This document shows, piece by piece, positions 53,146-62,001 of a stretch of 64,000 nucleotides of DNA; the stretch's first letter is position 1, and each line of letters begins with the position of its first letter. The notes below the pieces were generated by a model. It did no database searches and was not told the DNA's origin. It saw only the letters and a list, made by a program, of their open reading frames with translations. The position numbers and the translations under genes are program-made. The stretch covers positions 29,263-93,262 of the forward strand of contig JAXGXJ010000012.1 of NCBI GenBank assembly GCA_040772905.1. Direction: 5' to 3'. The DNA comes from JAXGXJ01 sp040772905. Lineage in GTDB: Bacteria > Actinomycetota > Thermoleophilia > RBG-16-64-13.

Positions 53146-53889
53146 ATGATCTCCGAGGAACTTCGTGAACACGTCATGTCCATCCTACCGGAGCGCCAGA
53201 TCGCGGACGTGCGCATCGGGTTGGGCTACAGCGCCGTCATGCTCGATGACGGCTGCGTGGGGGTGGCGTACACATTCCGCGAGAACGCACCGGGGGGCTG
53301 TTCCGTGTTCATGGGCAAGCGGCCGCTTGCCGGACGGTCAACCGGTGAGATCCTCGCCTACCTGGGCTCGGAGGAGGGCGTGGAATCCACCGTCGGCCTG
53401 GCGGTGGCCAACGCCCTGCTCAATCGGACCCGCGAGGGACAGTCGGAGGGCGACGTCTTGGACGTGCTCCCTCTCGATCCCCAGGACCGCGTGGGCATGG
53501 TGGGGTTCTTCGGACCTCTGGTGGGTCCGCTGCAGAAGCGGGTGCGGGAACTGGTGATATTCGAGCGCAACGCGGCGCGCTCCGAACTCGTGCTGCCCGC
53601 CGAGGAGGCCATCACCCGGTTGCCGGCCTGCGACGTGGCGGTGATCACCTCCACCGCCCTCATCCTGGGCGACATGGACCGGTTGCTCGAGGCGGCCGGC
53701 GCCTGTCGTGAAGTGGTGTTGGTCGGCGCTTCCACACCACTCGCTCCCGAGCTCTTCGCCCGCTACGGTGTGAAGTTGCTGTCGGGCGTGGTGGTGACCG
53801 ACGGCCCGGGCATCCTGCAGATCGTGAGCGAGGGGGGCGGCATGGGCTTCTTCGGTCGGCGCATCCGCAAGGTCAACATGGTGGTATGA
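53146..53889 (+). CDS. DUF4213/DUF364 protein, copy 2
   Basis: A 247-aa paralogue of the protein at 35018-35761, equal in length and aligned end to end: IADVRIGLGYSAVMLDDGCV, GLAVANALLNRT, VGMVGFFGPLVGPLQKR, ELVIFERNAARSELV, ITSTALILGDMDRLLEAAG, VLVGASTPLAPELFARYG and LLSGVVVTDGPGIL. The N-terminal and Rossmann halves are both intact. AGGAG precedes the ATG. It precedes a solute-binding protein gene by 138 bases. Biochemical role unknown; metal or cofactor binding is the family's suggested function. Confidence 0.86.
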   Translation: MISEELREHVMSILPERQIADVRIGLGYSAVMLDDGCVGVAYTFRENAPGGCSVFMGKRPLAGRSTGEILAYLGSEEGVESTVGLAVANALLNRTREGQSEGDVLDVLPLDPQDRVGMVGFFGPLVGPLQKRVRELVIFERNAARSELVLPAEEAITRLPACDVAVITSTALILGDMDRLLEAAGACREVVLVGASTPLAPELFARYGVKLLSGVVVTDGPGILQIVSEGGGMGFFGRRIRKVNMVV

Positions 53890-54027
53890 GCCCGGGTAGG
53901 TAGCGGAAGGGCAAGAGATGATCTAGTGTGAAGTGGACCAGTGCTTCGTCAGCCTAAGGGCTGAGGCTGGTCGGTGGAGACACGAGCAGGCTGCCCGGTG
54001 CAGCGGGACAAGACATGGGGGGACGCT

Positions 54028-55266
54028 ATGAGGATCCGCGTGTTGTTGATGATCGTGTTGGCTCTGACTGTGGGTGTGGCGGCAGCGTGCGGGAACGGCG
54101 AGACCGCCGATGTGGGCGGTACCTCGACCTCGGGCGCGCAGGGAAACACGGAGACGACGGCGGGGGGCTCCGCGTCCGATCCGATAAAGATCGCCTTCGA
54201 TGAGGGCTTCACGGGTTTCATGGCGTTCGACGCCGAGATGTGCGAACGGGGGATCTTGACAGGTTTGGCCATGCTTGGCGACGAGATGCAGGGGCGGCCC
54301 GTGAAGTATCTGAAGGCCGACAACGGTTCCGATCCGGTAGTGGCTGTTGACAAGGCGCGGCAACTGGTGGAGAGCGACGGCATCCACTACATGATCGGCC
54401 CGCTGTTCTCTCCGGCGACCCAGGCGGTGACCGGTTATCTGGGCGGCGCGGGTGGCATACCGCAGTGCTCGCTCATGGGCCAGCCCAAGGACAATCTTGA
54501 GACTGCCAACAAGCTGGCCTTCATCCCCTCCGGCCTGTACGGCTCCTGGGGATACTACTTCGGGAAGTACCTAGCGGAGGAACTGGGTTACAAGTCGGCC
54601 AACTGCATCAACTACGAGGATACCGCCGCCTACGACCTGCAGGCCGGTTTCGAGAAAGGGTTCGCCGAAGGCGGGGGGAAGGTCGCGAGTGTCCGCTATG
54701 TGCCCATGGATACCGTGGACTTCAGCCCCTATCTGTCCACCCTCCAGCCGGCCGACTGCACCTACTTCTGGATCATCGGCAACGGCGCTGTGCCGTTCGT
54801 CAAACAATGCTACGACTACGGGCTGACTGCCCCCCTGGTCGTGCCGATGGCGAACAACTTCGTCGAGGAGCAGTTGGCTGATCTGGGCGACGCAGGCATA
54901 GGGATCGTGGGCTGCGACGTCTACACGACCACCCTCGACAACCCTCTCAACGACGAGTTCACAGCCGCCTACCAGAAGCTCTATCCAGGACAGTTGCCCA
55001 CCACGCAGGGGTACACAGGCTGGCAGGCGGTGATGCTGTTGAACGAGGCGCTCAAGTCGACCGGTGGAGACACGACTCCGTCGAAAGTGATCGAAGCCAT
55101 GTCGAGCATCAGCATCGAGACCCCCGCCGGCAAGGTGACGATGTCTCCTTACAAGGATGCGTACATCGGGACTCGGGACTTCTTCATGGTCGAGACGAAG
55201 CTCGTGGGAGACAACATATCCTGGGTGCCGATCCATACGTATCCCCAGGTCCTGCTGGGAGAATAG
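54028..55266 (+). CDS. Branched-chain-type solute-binding lipoprotein
   Basis: A 412-aa Peripla_BP_6 protein with lipoprotein signal ending AAAC (Cys21) and a Ser/Thr/Gly-rich linker. The body starts IKIAFDEGFTGFMAFDAEMC and includes KYLKADNGSDPVVAVDKAR and GYTGWQAVMLLNEALKSTGG. GGGGGGAC precedes ATG 54028. No transporter genes adjoin; the next gene is an aminotransferase 27 bases on, suggesting an amino-compound ligand. It may use the LivH/LivMGF transporter. Confidence 0.9.
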   Translation: MRIRVLLMIVLALTVGVAAACGNGETADVGGTSTSGAQGNTETTAGGSASDPIKIAFDEGFTGFMAFDAEMCERGILTGLAMLGDEMQGRPVKYLKADNGSDPVVAVDKARQLVESDGIHYMIGPLFSPATQAVTGYLGGAGGIPQCSLMGQPKDNLETANKLAFIPSGLYGSWGYYFGKYLAEELGYKSANCINYEDTAAYDLQAGFEKGFAEGGGKVASVRYVPMDTVDFSPYLSTLQPADCTYFWIIGNGAVPFVKQCYDYGLTAPLVVPMANNFVEEQLADLGDAGIGIVGCDVYTTTLDNPLNDEFTAAYQKLYPGQLPTTQGYTGWQAVMLLNEALKSTGGDTTPSKVIEAMSSISIETPAGKVTMSPYKDAYIGTRDFFMVETKLVGDNISWVPIHTYPQVLLGE

Positions 55267-55293
55267 CCTCAGACGCGAGGGAGGTCACACAGT

Positions 55294-56685
55294 ATGTCCC
55301 CGGTGCCATCGACGATCGATCGCGGGCGCATCCGCGAACTGGCTGAGCGGGAGGAGAAGAGGCTGCAGGGCGAGACGCCCAAGTCATACGAGCTGTATCG
55401 CCGTGCCACCGCTTCGCTGGTGAAGGGCGTCTGTTCCAGCTATCAGATCCGCGATCCCTACCCCCTTTATTTCACCCACGGGAAGGGCTCGAAGGTCTAC
55501 TCCGTCGATGGCAAGGAGATGACCGACTTCCATAACGCCTTCGGCTGCATGGTGCAGGGGCACTCCCACCCGGCCATCGTGGAGGCGATCAAGAAGCGCT
55601 GCGAACTCGGCACGCAATTCGGGCTGCCCACGGAAGATTCGGTCATCGTGGCCGAGCATCTGGCGCGCAACTTCCGCTTGCCTCAGTGGCGCTTCGTGAA
55701 CTCGGGTACCGAGGCCACCATGGATGCCATCCGCATAGCCCGGGCCTACACAGGCCGGGATACGGTGCTCAAGATCTTCGGTTCGTATCACGGGCATCAC
55801 GACTACGCCATGGTGTCCATCGGCATCGTCGACTACGGTAAGACACCCATCGGCCCCCGGGACAACTACAACTCGCTCTCTTACGGCGCCGGGATACCGC
55901 AGGAAGTGGTCCGCATGACCGTTCCCGTGCCCTTCAACGACGGGTCGATGATGGAGGCGCGCATCGAGCGGTTGATCGAGGAGGGGCGGAAGCCGGCCTG
56001 TCTCATCATGGAACCGGCCATGATGAATCTGGGGGTGATCCTCCCCGAGCCCGGTTACCTGCAGCAGGTGCGCGACATCACCCGGCGGCACGGCATCGTG
56101 CTGATATTCGACGAGATCAAGACCGGCATCTGCACCGCGGCCGGAGGGGCTGTCGAGCGCTGGGATGTCGTCCCCGACATGGTGACCCTGGCCAAGGCCC
56201 TGGCGGGCGGGCTTCCCTCCGGCGCCATCGGGGCCACCGAAGAGATCATGGAAGTGGTCGCTTCGGGCAAGGTCTTCCAGGTGGGCACCTACAACGGCAA
56301 CCCTTTGTGTATGGCGGCGGCGAGGGCCAGCCTGGAAGAGGTCATGACGCCGGAGGCATACGCGCACTTGAACCACCTCAACGACCGCTTGATCACTGAG
56401 TGCGATGCCATCTGCGCGAAGTACGGCTTCCCTGGCTATGCCGTGGGCATCTCATCCAAGGGATGCGTCAATTTCGCGACCGAGATGATCACGGACTACG
56501 AGTCGTTCATCAAGTATCAGGATGTCGAGTTGTGCTTCATGGCCTGGCTCTACCATGTCAACAGAGGAGTGCTCTTCGTCAACGGACGCGAGGAGGAGTG
56601 GTGTCTCTCCGTACAGCACACGGACGAAGACATCGACCGCTACATCGATTCGTTCGAAGGGTTGGTGCGGGAGCTGACGGCGTGA
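55294..56685 (+). CDS. Class III PLP aminotransferase (glutamate-1-semialdehyde aminomutase-like)
   Basis: A 463-aa fold-type I PLP enzyme: VYSVDGKEMTDFHNAFGCMV, RFVNSGTEATMDAIRIARAY (phosphate-binding), IFGSYHGHHDY, LIFDEIKTGI (Asp to pyridine N) and Schiff-base Lys301 in MVTLAKALAGGLPSGA. It is the intact counterpart of the frameshifted gene at 16360-17724. GGGAGG precedes the ATG. True glutamate-1-semialdehyde aminomutase (HemL) is unlikely because no heme genes adjoin and the N-terminal region differs; transamination of an imported omega-amino acid is more probable. Confidence 0.92.
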   Translation: MSPVPSTIDRGRIRELAEREEKRLQGETPKSYELYRRATASLVKGVCSSYQIRDPYPLYFTHGKGSKVYSVDGKEMTDFHNAFGCMVQGHSHPAIVEAIKKRCELGTQFGLPTEDSVIVAEHLARNFRLPQWRFVNSGTEATMDAIRIARAYTGRDTVLKIFGSYHGHHDYAMVSIGIVDYGKTPIGPRDNYNSLSYGAGIPQEVVRMTVPVPFNDGSMMEARIERLIEEGRKPACLIMEPAMMNLGVILPEPGYLQQVRDITRRHGIVLIFDEIKTGICTAAGGAVERWDVVPDMVTLAKALAGGLPSGAIGATEEIMEVVASGKVFQVGTYNGNPLCMAAARASLEEVMTPEAYAHLNHLNDRLITECDAICAKYGFPGYAVGISSKGCVNFATEMITDYESFIKYQDVELCFMAWLYHVNRGVLFVNGREEEWCLSVQHTDEDIDRYIDSFEGLVRELTA

Positions 56686-56725
56686 CACCGGCATGTCGGG
56701 GCGAGCGACGGGGAGGCGCGACGCG

Positions 56726-57622
56726 ATGAGCCTGAGTTACAGGGTGTTTCTGCACAGCTACGAGGGGTGGAACAGCACCTCCACACTCTTCTACGGTGAG
56801 AGAGACGCAGTGCTCGTCGACGCTTGCCAGTTGTTGAGCGACGCCCATCGCTTGGTGGCCGAGCTCATCCTCATGGGCAAGGACCTCACCCACGTCTATG
56901 TCTCTCACTTCCATCCCGATCATCATTTCGGAACCGGCGTCATCCAAGCCGCGTTCCCCCGGGCACGGATCGTCGCTCTCCCCAGCGTGGTGAAGGACAT
57001 CGTGTTCACCACCGACGACAAGCTGCTGATGTGGGGAGAGGTGTTCGGCAGCAACGAACCGGACCGGGTCCTCTTCCCCATGCCCCTGGCTGAGCCCCGG
57101 CTGGAGATCGAAGGCCACGAGCTGCAGTTCTCCGACGACTGGGAGGGCGATTGCTCGAACAACTCGGTGGTGTGGGTGCCGTCGTTGGGAGTGGCGTGCG
57201 CCACTGACGTCGCTGAATCGGATTCGCACGTGTGGACGGCTGAGAGCACCGCGGAGCGTCGCGAGCTGTGGAGGCGTTCTCTGCGCAAGCTGCGCGACCT
57301 CGACGCCCGTGTCGTCATCCCCGGCCACTGCAGTCCGGAGAGATTCCAGCACTTGGACGACACTTCCTGTATCGACTTCACTCTCCGGTACCTCGACGTG
57401 TACGAGGACGTCCTCTCCAGGGCCAAGAGCGGGGAGGAGTTGGTCTCAGGGGTGGAGAGGTACTACCCGGGTATGAAGACCGAGGATTTCGGCCTGCAGT
57501 GGCAGGCGCGCCTCCTGTTCCCGCGCAGCTGCCCGGACTGGTTCGCCCGGTTGCCGGGCAAGCCGGGCGAGATCTTTCTCGATCCAAACGGGGTGTACGT
57601 GGGCGAACCCCCGCGCGAGTAG
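56726..57622 (+). CDS. Metallo-beta-lactamase-fold hydrolase
   Basis: A 298-aa MBL-fold protein with the metal motif VSHFHPDHHFG (HxHxDHH), later ACATDVAESDS (bridging Asp) and VIPGHCSPE (His). The N-terminus (YEGWNSTSTLFYGERDAVLV, DACQL) is of the glyoxalase-II-like branch. GGGAGG precedes ATG 56726. It shares a transcript with the aminotransferase. Its last codons form the left arm of a bidirectional terminator. Substrate unknown; a thioester or lactone is plausible. Confidence 0.87.
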   Translation: MSLSYRVFLHSYEGWNSTSTLFYGERDAVLVDACQLLSDAHRLVAELILMGKDLTHVYVSHFHPDHHFGTGVIQAAFPRARIVALPSVVKDIVFTTDDKLLMWGEVFGSNEPDRVLFPMPLAEPRLEIEGHELQFSDDWEGDCSNNSVVWVPSLGVACATDVAESDSHVWTAESTAERRELWRRSLRKLRDLDARVVIPGHCSPERFQHLDDTSCIDFTLRYLDVYEDVLSRAKSGEELVSGVERYYPGMKTEDFGLQWQARLLFPRSCPDWFARLPGKPGEIFLDPNGVYVGEPPRE

Positions 57623-57639
57623 TCGCGCGGGGGTTCGCC
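57602..57639. terminator. Bidirectional terminator overlapping the MBL stop codon
   Basis: A perfect 17-bp stem (57602-57618 with 57623-57639) has a GTAG loop containing the MBL gene's TAG. It separates convergent MBL and nitroreductase genes and can serve both strands. Confidence 0.8.
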
Positions 57640-57650
57640 GCCCCACTCGG

Positions 57651-58340
57651 TCACTTACGCAGGCTGATGAGCCACTCTCTGATCTGCTCGTCCGAGCGAT
57701 GCTTGCCGGGTTCGTAGCGCTCCAGGTGGGTGATGGCCTCGCGATCCCTCACCAATCGCGGCTTGGGCTCCATGGCCGGGTAGCCCAGGCCGAGCATGTC
57801 GTAGATACGGTATCCCTCAGGGATGCCCAGCAGGTCTCTTATCATGGCCGAGGGATATGTCGCCCCGACCAGGCTGGCCCAGTGCGATCCCAGACCCAAG
57901 CTGGTCGCCGCCAGCGTCATGTAGAGGAACGTGTTCGCCAGGGCGGACACGAGATTCGACTCCTCGTGCTCGACGTAGGTGAGCAGGGGGAACGACCTGT
58001 TCACGCGCGGGTCGCCCAGGACGAGTATGAGCACGGGGCTGGTCTTGAACACCGGGTCGGAGACGGGTCGGGCGGCTGAAGGCCATCGCAGCTCCGGCGG
58101 ACGAGTGAGCTCGGCCTGATGGAGCAGCCGCTGCTGCTCGACGGCCCACACGGCCATCTGGTCTTTGGTCTCCTGATCGCGGATGACGACGAACTCCCAG
58201 GGTTGGGAGTTGGCGCCGGAGGGCGCCCAGCGGGCGACTTCGATGACCTTCTCCACCACGTCGTCCGGAACGGGCCGGTCGGTGAAGGCTCGGATGCTCC
58301 GCCGTGTCTTCACCAGCTCGAGCAACGCGTCGTAATCCAT
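57651..58340 (-). CDS. Nitroreductase-family FMN protein, 1
   Basis: A 229-aa nitroreductase: MDYDALLELVKTRRSIRAF (FMN phosphate contacts), VIEVARWAPSGANSQPWEFV and late LLGIPEGYRIYDMLGLGYP. AAGGAG precedes ATG 58340; the longer frame to 58577 adds unrelated residues. It resembles the plus-strand gene at 61240-61974, and both begin with nearly the same dozen residues. Members reduce nitro groups, flavins, quinones or dehalogenate phenols. Confidence 0.9.
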   Translation of the reverse strand: MDYDALLELVKTRRSIRAFTDRPVPDDVVEKVIEVARWAPSGANSQPWEFVVIRDQETKDQMAVWAVEQQRLLHQAELTRPPELRWPSAARPVSDPVFKTSPVLILVLGDPRVNRSFPLLTYVEHEESNLVSALANTFLYMTLAATSLGLGSHWASLVGATYPSAMIRDLLGIPEGYRIYDMLGLGYPAMEPKPRLVRDREAITHLERYEPGKHRSDEQIREWLISLRK

Positions 58341-58512
58341 TCTGGTCTCTCCTTTGCCGCGGCCCGCGGGAAGCCGGCCTGTTGGTCTCTGCGAGAGTGT
58401 AGCAAGATGACGGCCGCGATGTCGCACTGCAGCCTGGGCGTGCCCTTCGCCGCGGTCCGCTCCCGGGGAGAAGTCATCGAGGGGTCGTCGTGTGTCAGTC
58501 GGCCGGCATGTC

Positions 58513-60021
58513 CTACTCGCCTTCGCCCCATTGGGGGCCCGTGGCGACGCCCGGAGTGGTGTAGACCTCGTAACCATGTTTGTCGGCCCAGGTGTGAGCG
58601 GCCTGTTCGAGTGTCCCGTTGCCGCAGTTGAGGTAGTCGACTGCCATCTCCTTGTCGCCGTACTTGTTCAGCGCTCGAGCGAGCACGTCTTCCGAGCCGG
58701 CCCGTCCCAAGCGGATGTAGTAGGCGTAGTTGGCGGCGATGGGCTTCAGGTCTTCTTCGTCGAGGTCGGCGGTCAGCTCCGACACTGACTCTGGGGCAGA
58801 GTTCTCGATACGGACCAGGACGTCGGCTGCGGCGAAGCGAAGGATGCGATCGTCGCTGCCCAGCAGGGCTGTCAGGGCGGGAACGGCTGGGGCTCCCATC
58901 TGGGCCAGAACGTCTGCAGCCCATGTGTCCTTGCCCACGAAGGCCTTGACCGGCTCGACCGCCGGCCCGCCGATGGCGGCCAGGGCCTGCACGGCGGCGT
59001 CATCGCGGTCATCCCCGTAGGTGGCCTGTCTGCGGGCCTCGATGAGCAGGGGGACCATCTCCGGCTTGGTCACAACCGCCGACGCAGCCGCGTCACCCTT
59101 GGCGTAGAGGCGCAGCAGCACGCCCAGCGCGCGCCAACGCACCTTCGCGTTATCGCTGCCCAGTTCCTTCGATACGGGGACGACGGCTGGGGTACCGATC
59201 TCGGCCAGGATCTCGTCGGTCCAGGTCTGGTCGGCGAGCGCGCTGGTGAGGGTCTCGACGGCCGCCTCTCCCATGGCGGCCAGAGTGGCGTCGAGGCTGG
59301 CGCACAACTTCTGGTCGTCACCGGCTTCCACTCGGGCGCGGAAGAGCGATTCCACCGCTTCGGGTCGGGTCCGGATGGCGGCAGCCGCGGCTTCGCGGAG
59401 GGTGCCTGTCGATTCAGCGTCACCCGGCAGTGACGCCACCTCCACCAGCGCGGTCAGCGCTGCCGGGTCGTCGGCCAACTCCGACAGGGCCGCGATGCTC
59501 TGCAGCTGCAGTTCGGCCAGGTCGGGGACCGAGAAGTCGGGAGCGGCTGCCTCGATCCTCTCGCGTTGAGTGTCCGTGGCCAGAGCCCCCAAGGCTTGGA
59601 TGGCCGCCGTGTCCCCGATCACCTTCAGGCACTGGACGGCATCCAGAAGGGCGAGCCGGGACTTGTCGCTGAACTCCTCTCGCTGTGCCTCGGCCCTCTG
59701 AATGGTGCTGTCGATGAGAAGCACGTATGCGTCCGTGAGTGAGTCGAGTCCCGCCCGGGCGGTCTCGTCCGACTGCGCCGCAGCGGCAAGGCTCTTGGTG
59801 GCGGCGACCGAGTGCAGCAAGGCCAAGTCGTGAGCGGCCTCTTCCCTCTCCACAGGGTCCTGCGTCGACTTGAGGGTCGTGAGCAGGTCGGTCTCCGAGG
59901 CGCACGCCGAGCCCATGAGGATGATGAGGAGCGCGAGCACCACCCCCAGCAGCGCAGCACTGATCCTGTGCACGCGCACGTCCGCAGCCTCGCACCCGAC
60001 CGATCGCACGCTTGCGCTCAT
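58513..60021 (-). CDS. HEAT-repeat probable lipoprotein
   Basis: A 502-aa helical-repeat protein. A hydrophobic segment (ALLGVVLALLIILMG) ending GSAC suggests a lipoprotein anchor, though the lipobox is not perfect. Repeats then include TAAIQALGALATD, LQSIAALSELADDPAALTAL, VRWRALGVLLRLYAKGDAA and VQALAAIGGPAVEPVKAFV; the phrase AxGxPAV recurs. No enzyme motif is present, so it is likely a protein-binding scaffold outside the membrane. ATG 60021 with GGGAG nine bases ahead is preferred over 60072. The C-terminus is a short non-repeat segment. Confidence 0.8.
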   Translation of the reverse strand: MSASVRSVGCEAADVRVHRISAALLGVVLALLIILMGSACASETDLLTTLKSTQDPVEREEAAHDLALLHSVAATKSLAAAAQSDETARAGLDSLTDAYVLLIDSTIQRAEAQREEFSDKSRLALLDAVQCLKVIGDTAAIQALGALATDTQRERIEAAAPDFSVPDLAELQLQSIAALSELADDPAALTALVEVASLPGDAESTGTLREAAAAAIRTRPEAVESLFRARVEAGDDQKLCASLDATLAAMGEAAVETLTSALADQTWTDEILAEIGTPAVVPVSKELGSDNAKVRWRALGVLLRLYAKGDAAASAVVTKPEMVPLLIEARRQATYGDDRDDAAVQALAAIGGPAVEPVKAFVGKDTWAADVLAQMGAPAVPALTALLGSDDRILRFAAADVLVRIENSAPESVSELTADLDEEDLKPIAANYAYYIRLGRAGSEDVLARALNKYGDKEMAVDYLNCGNGTLEQAAHTWADKHGYEVYTTPGVATGPQWGEGE

Positions 60022-60197
60022 GAGGCACTCTCCCGCTACCGTGACGCCGCGACGCATGCCCGCTTGTCTCAATCCTAGGCTGTTTCAGGGGTGAACTCAA
60101 CCGGGAGCGGGGCTTGGAGCGGAGTCGACACCAGACCGCGTCGAACGCTCGCTGTCCAAGTCTCCCGCCGCCCGCTATCCTCTTAGTCGGTTTTCAT

Positions 60198-60223
60198 CCC
60201 GCGCGGGCATCCTCGCGCGCGGG
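60198..60223 (+). promoter_or_regulatory. Hairpin in leader of the SDR gene
   Basis: CCCGCGCG (60198-60205) pairs with CGCGCGGG (60216-60223) across ten bases, ending just before GGGAGG and 26 bases ahead of the ATG. It could control translation or be the tail of an upstream terminator. Confidence 0.4.
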
Positions 60224-60249
60224 AGGTGATCAAGACGAAGGGAGTGGAT

Positions 60250-61065
60250 ATGCGTTTGGAGGGCAAGGTTGCTCTCATCACCGGTGGCGGGACGGGCATC
60301 GGTGCGGGCGTCGCCAAGCGGTTCGTGGAAGAAGGGGCCAAGATCTGCATCACCGGGCGGCGAAGGGAGAAGCTGGAGGAGATCGCAGCGACCCTGCCCG
60401 CGGGCAGTGTGACGGTGGTCACCGGGTCGTGCTGCGAAGAGGCCGGCGCGCAGCATATGGTAGAGGCGGCGCTGGCGATAAACGGCCGTCTGGACATCCT
60501 GGTCAACAACGCGGCCATCGAGAAGAACAAGAGTGTGGTCGATATGGATCCGGCCGTGTGGCGGGAGATGCTCGAGAACAACCTCACCGGGCCGTTTCTT
60601 ATGATGAAGTCGGCCATCCCTGCCATGATCGCCGGCGGCGGGGGCTCCATCATCAACGTAGCTTCACTTGCCGGTGTGCGCGCCGTCCCCGGTGGGCCGG
60701 CCTACTGCACCACCAAGGCGGGGCTCATCCATCTGACCAAGCAGGTGGCCTACGACTACGGAAAGAACAACGTGCGCTGCAACGTGGTCTGCCCCGGCCC
60801 GGTCCGCACGAGCATGCTGGAGATGAACGTGCAGCCTCTGGCTGACGCGCTGGGCACCGACATGGATGGAGCCTTTGCGAAGCTGGCTGAGTTCGTGCCA
60901 TTGAACCGCATCGCCGTGCCGGCCGACATGGCAGGGCTGTTCGTCTTCTTGGCGAGTGACGACTCCAACTTCATGACGGGCACGACCGTCATGAACGACG
61001 GTGGAGTGCACTTCGTCGACGCGTTCGCGGCTGGGGTGGGGCAGCTTGGGGGCGAGTGGGGCTAG
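60250..61065 (+). CDS. Short-chain dehydrogenase/reductase, 1
   Basis: A 271-aa classical SDR: cofactor motif ALITGGGTGIGAG, LVNNAAIEKN, catalytic Ser in NVASLAGVRA, Tyr/Lys in AYCTTKAGLI, and VVCPGPVRTSMLE. Arg-rich residues after strand 2 (TGRRREKLEE) suggest NADPH. ATG 60250 is chosen with GGAG five bases upstream; a GTG at 60226 is possible. A reductase of this type acts on phloroglucinol in other anaerobes, but that family link is not established for this protein. Confidence 0.9.
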   Translation: MRLEGKVALITGGGTGIGAGVAKRFVEEGAKICITGRRREKLEEIAATLPAGSVTVVTGSCCEEAGAQHMVEAALAINGRLDILVNNAAIEKNKSVVDMDPAVWREMLENNLTGPFLMMKSAIPAMIAGGGGSIINVASLAGVRAVPGGPAYCTTKAGLIHLTKQVAYDYGKNNVRCNVVCPGPVRTSMLEMNVQPLADALGTDMDGAFAKLAEFVPLNRIAVPADMAGLFVFLASDDSNFMTGTTVMNDGGVHFVDAFAAGVGQLGGEWG

Positions 61066-61090
61066 AGACGGTCAACGGCGGGAGGGTACA

Positions 61091-61128
61091 CGGGGCGTAT
61101 GGACGCCGTACGGCGTCCATACGCCCCG
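61091..61128 (+). terminator. Perfect 38-bp palindrome, probable terminator
   Basis: CGGGGCGTATGGACGCCG (61091-61108) is followed by TA and its exact complement (61111-61128), a palindrome without loop bases to spare. It is placed 26 bases after the SDR stop. As DNA it could also be a cruciform or protein site. Confidence 0.7.
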
Positions 61129-61239
61129 GTCCGGTCGGCCTCCGCTCACCCGGCCGTGCGACAGTCAGCGAACGCTCACTAGTTTGTGGATGGCTCTCCT
61201 GCTATCGTAAGACCGGCCAACCCCTAGGAAGGAGATGAC

Positions 61240-61974
61240 GTGGACTACGACGCCTTCTTGGAACTCATGAAGAGCCGCCGCACCATCCGCGGCATCAAGA
61301 CCGATCCCATCCCGGACGAGATGGTGGAGAAGATCTTGGAGGCCGCTCGCTGGGCTCCCACCGGTTTCAACATGCAGCCTTTGGAGCTGCTGGTCGTCAA
61401 GGACGAGTCGCTGCGCCTGCTCATCAAGGAGTTGGTGGACGACTACAAGAACGATGACTTCTACCCCATGGAAGCCACGCGCGAAGAATGGCAGGGATAC
61501 CCCTGGACCATGGAGACACACGGTCGCCACGATCTTCCGCTGGCCCCCGTGTTCATCGGTTTTCTGGGTGATACCCGGCGGCGCGTGGGTCTGCCGATGG
61601 TAGCGCGCTACTCACGGCAGAAGGGCGACTCCATCTTCGAGTCGTCGCTGGCAAACGCCTTCATGTGCGCCTGGCTGGCGGCCGAGACGCTGGGTCTGGC
61701 GGCGCGCCCGGTGTCGGCGGTGAAGTATCCCAAGCTGCAGGGACTGGTGAAGCACCTGCTCGGACTGCCCGACTACATCTACATCTACGATCTTCTTCTG
61801 GTGGGCGAGAGCGCCCAGGAGGGAGGCGCCGGGCCCAAGATGACGCGCCCTCTCGCCGAGATGACGCACTACGATCGGGTAGACGAAAGCGACTTCATGG
61901 ACGAAGGCAGCCTGCGCGAGCAGCTCAAGGAACTGCGGGCCGGCAACGTGGCTCGGCACGCCTCCGACGGCTGA
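61240..61974 (+). CDS. Nitroreductase-family FMN protein, 2
   Basis: A 244-aa nitroreductase starting at GTG 61240 (GGAAGGAG ten bases before): MDYDAFLELMKSRRTIRGIK, ILEAARWAPTGFNMQPLELL, then LANAFMCAWLAAETLGLAAR and LGLPDYIYIYDLLLVGE. It parallels the minus-strand enzyme at 57651-58340 but the middle region differs. It faces the convergent channel gene at its 3' end. Flavin-dependent reduction of an aromatic or quinone substrate is likely. Confidence 0.9.
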   Translation: MDYDAFLELMKSRRTIRGIKTDPIPDEMVEKILEAARWAPTGFNMQPLELLVVKDESLRLLIKELVDDYKNDDFYPMEATREEWQGYPWTMETHGRHDLPLAPVFIGFLGDTRRRVGLPMVARYSRQKGDSIFESSLANAFMCAWLAAETLGLAARPVSAVKYPKLQGLVKHLLGLPDYIYIYDLLLVGESAQEGGAGPKMTRPLAEMTHYDRVDESDFMDEGSLREQLKELRAGNVARHASDG

Positions 61975-62001
61975 GGCGCGGCTCGCGCGCCGCGGACCCC
62001 G

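Noticed and set aside
55294..56685. Assignment as HemL (true glutamate-1-semialdehyde aminomutase)
   Set aside because: Family resemblance is general; no heme biosynthesis genes are adjacent and the N-terminal region differs, so only the class is claimed.
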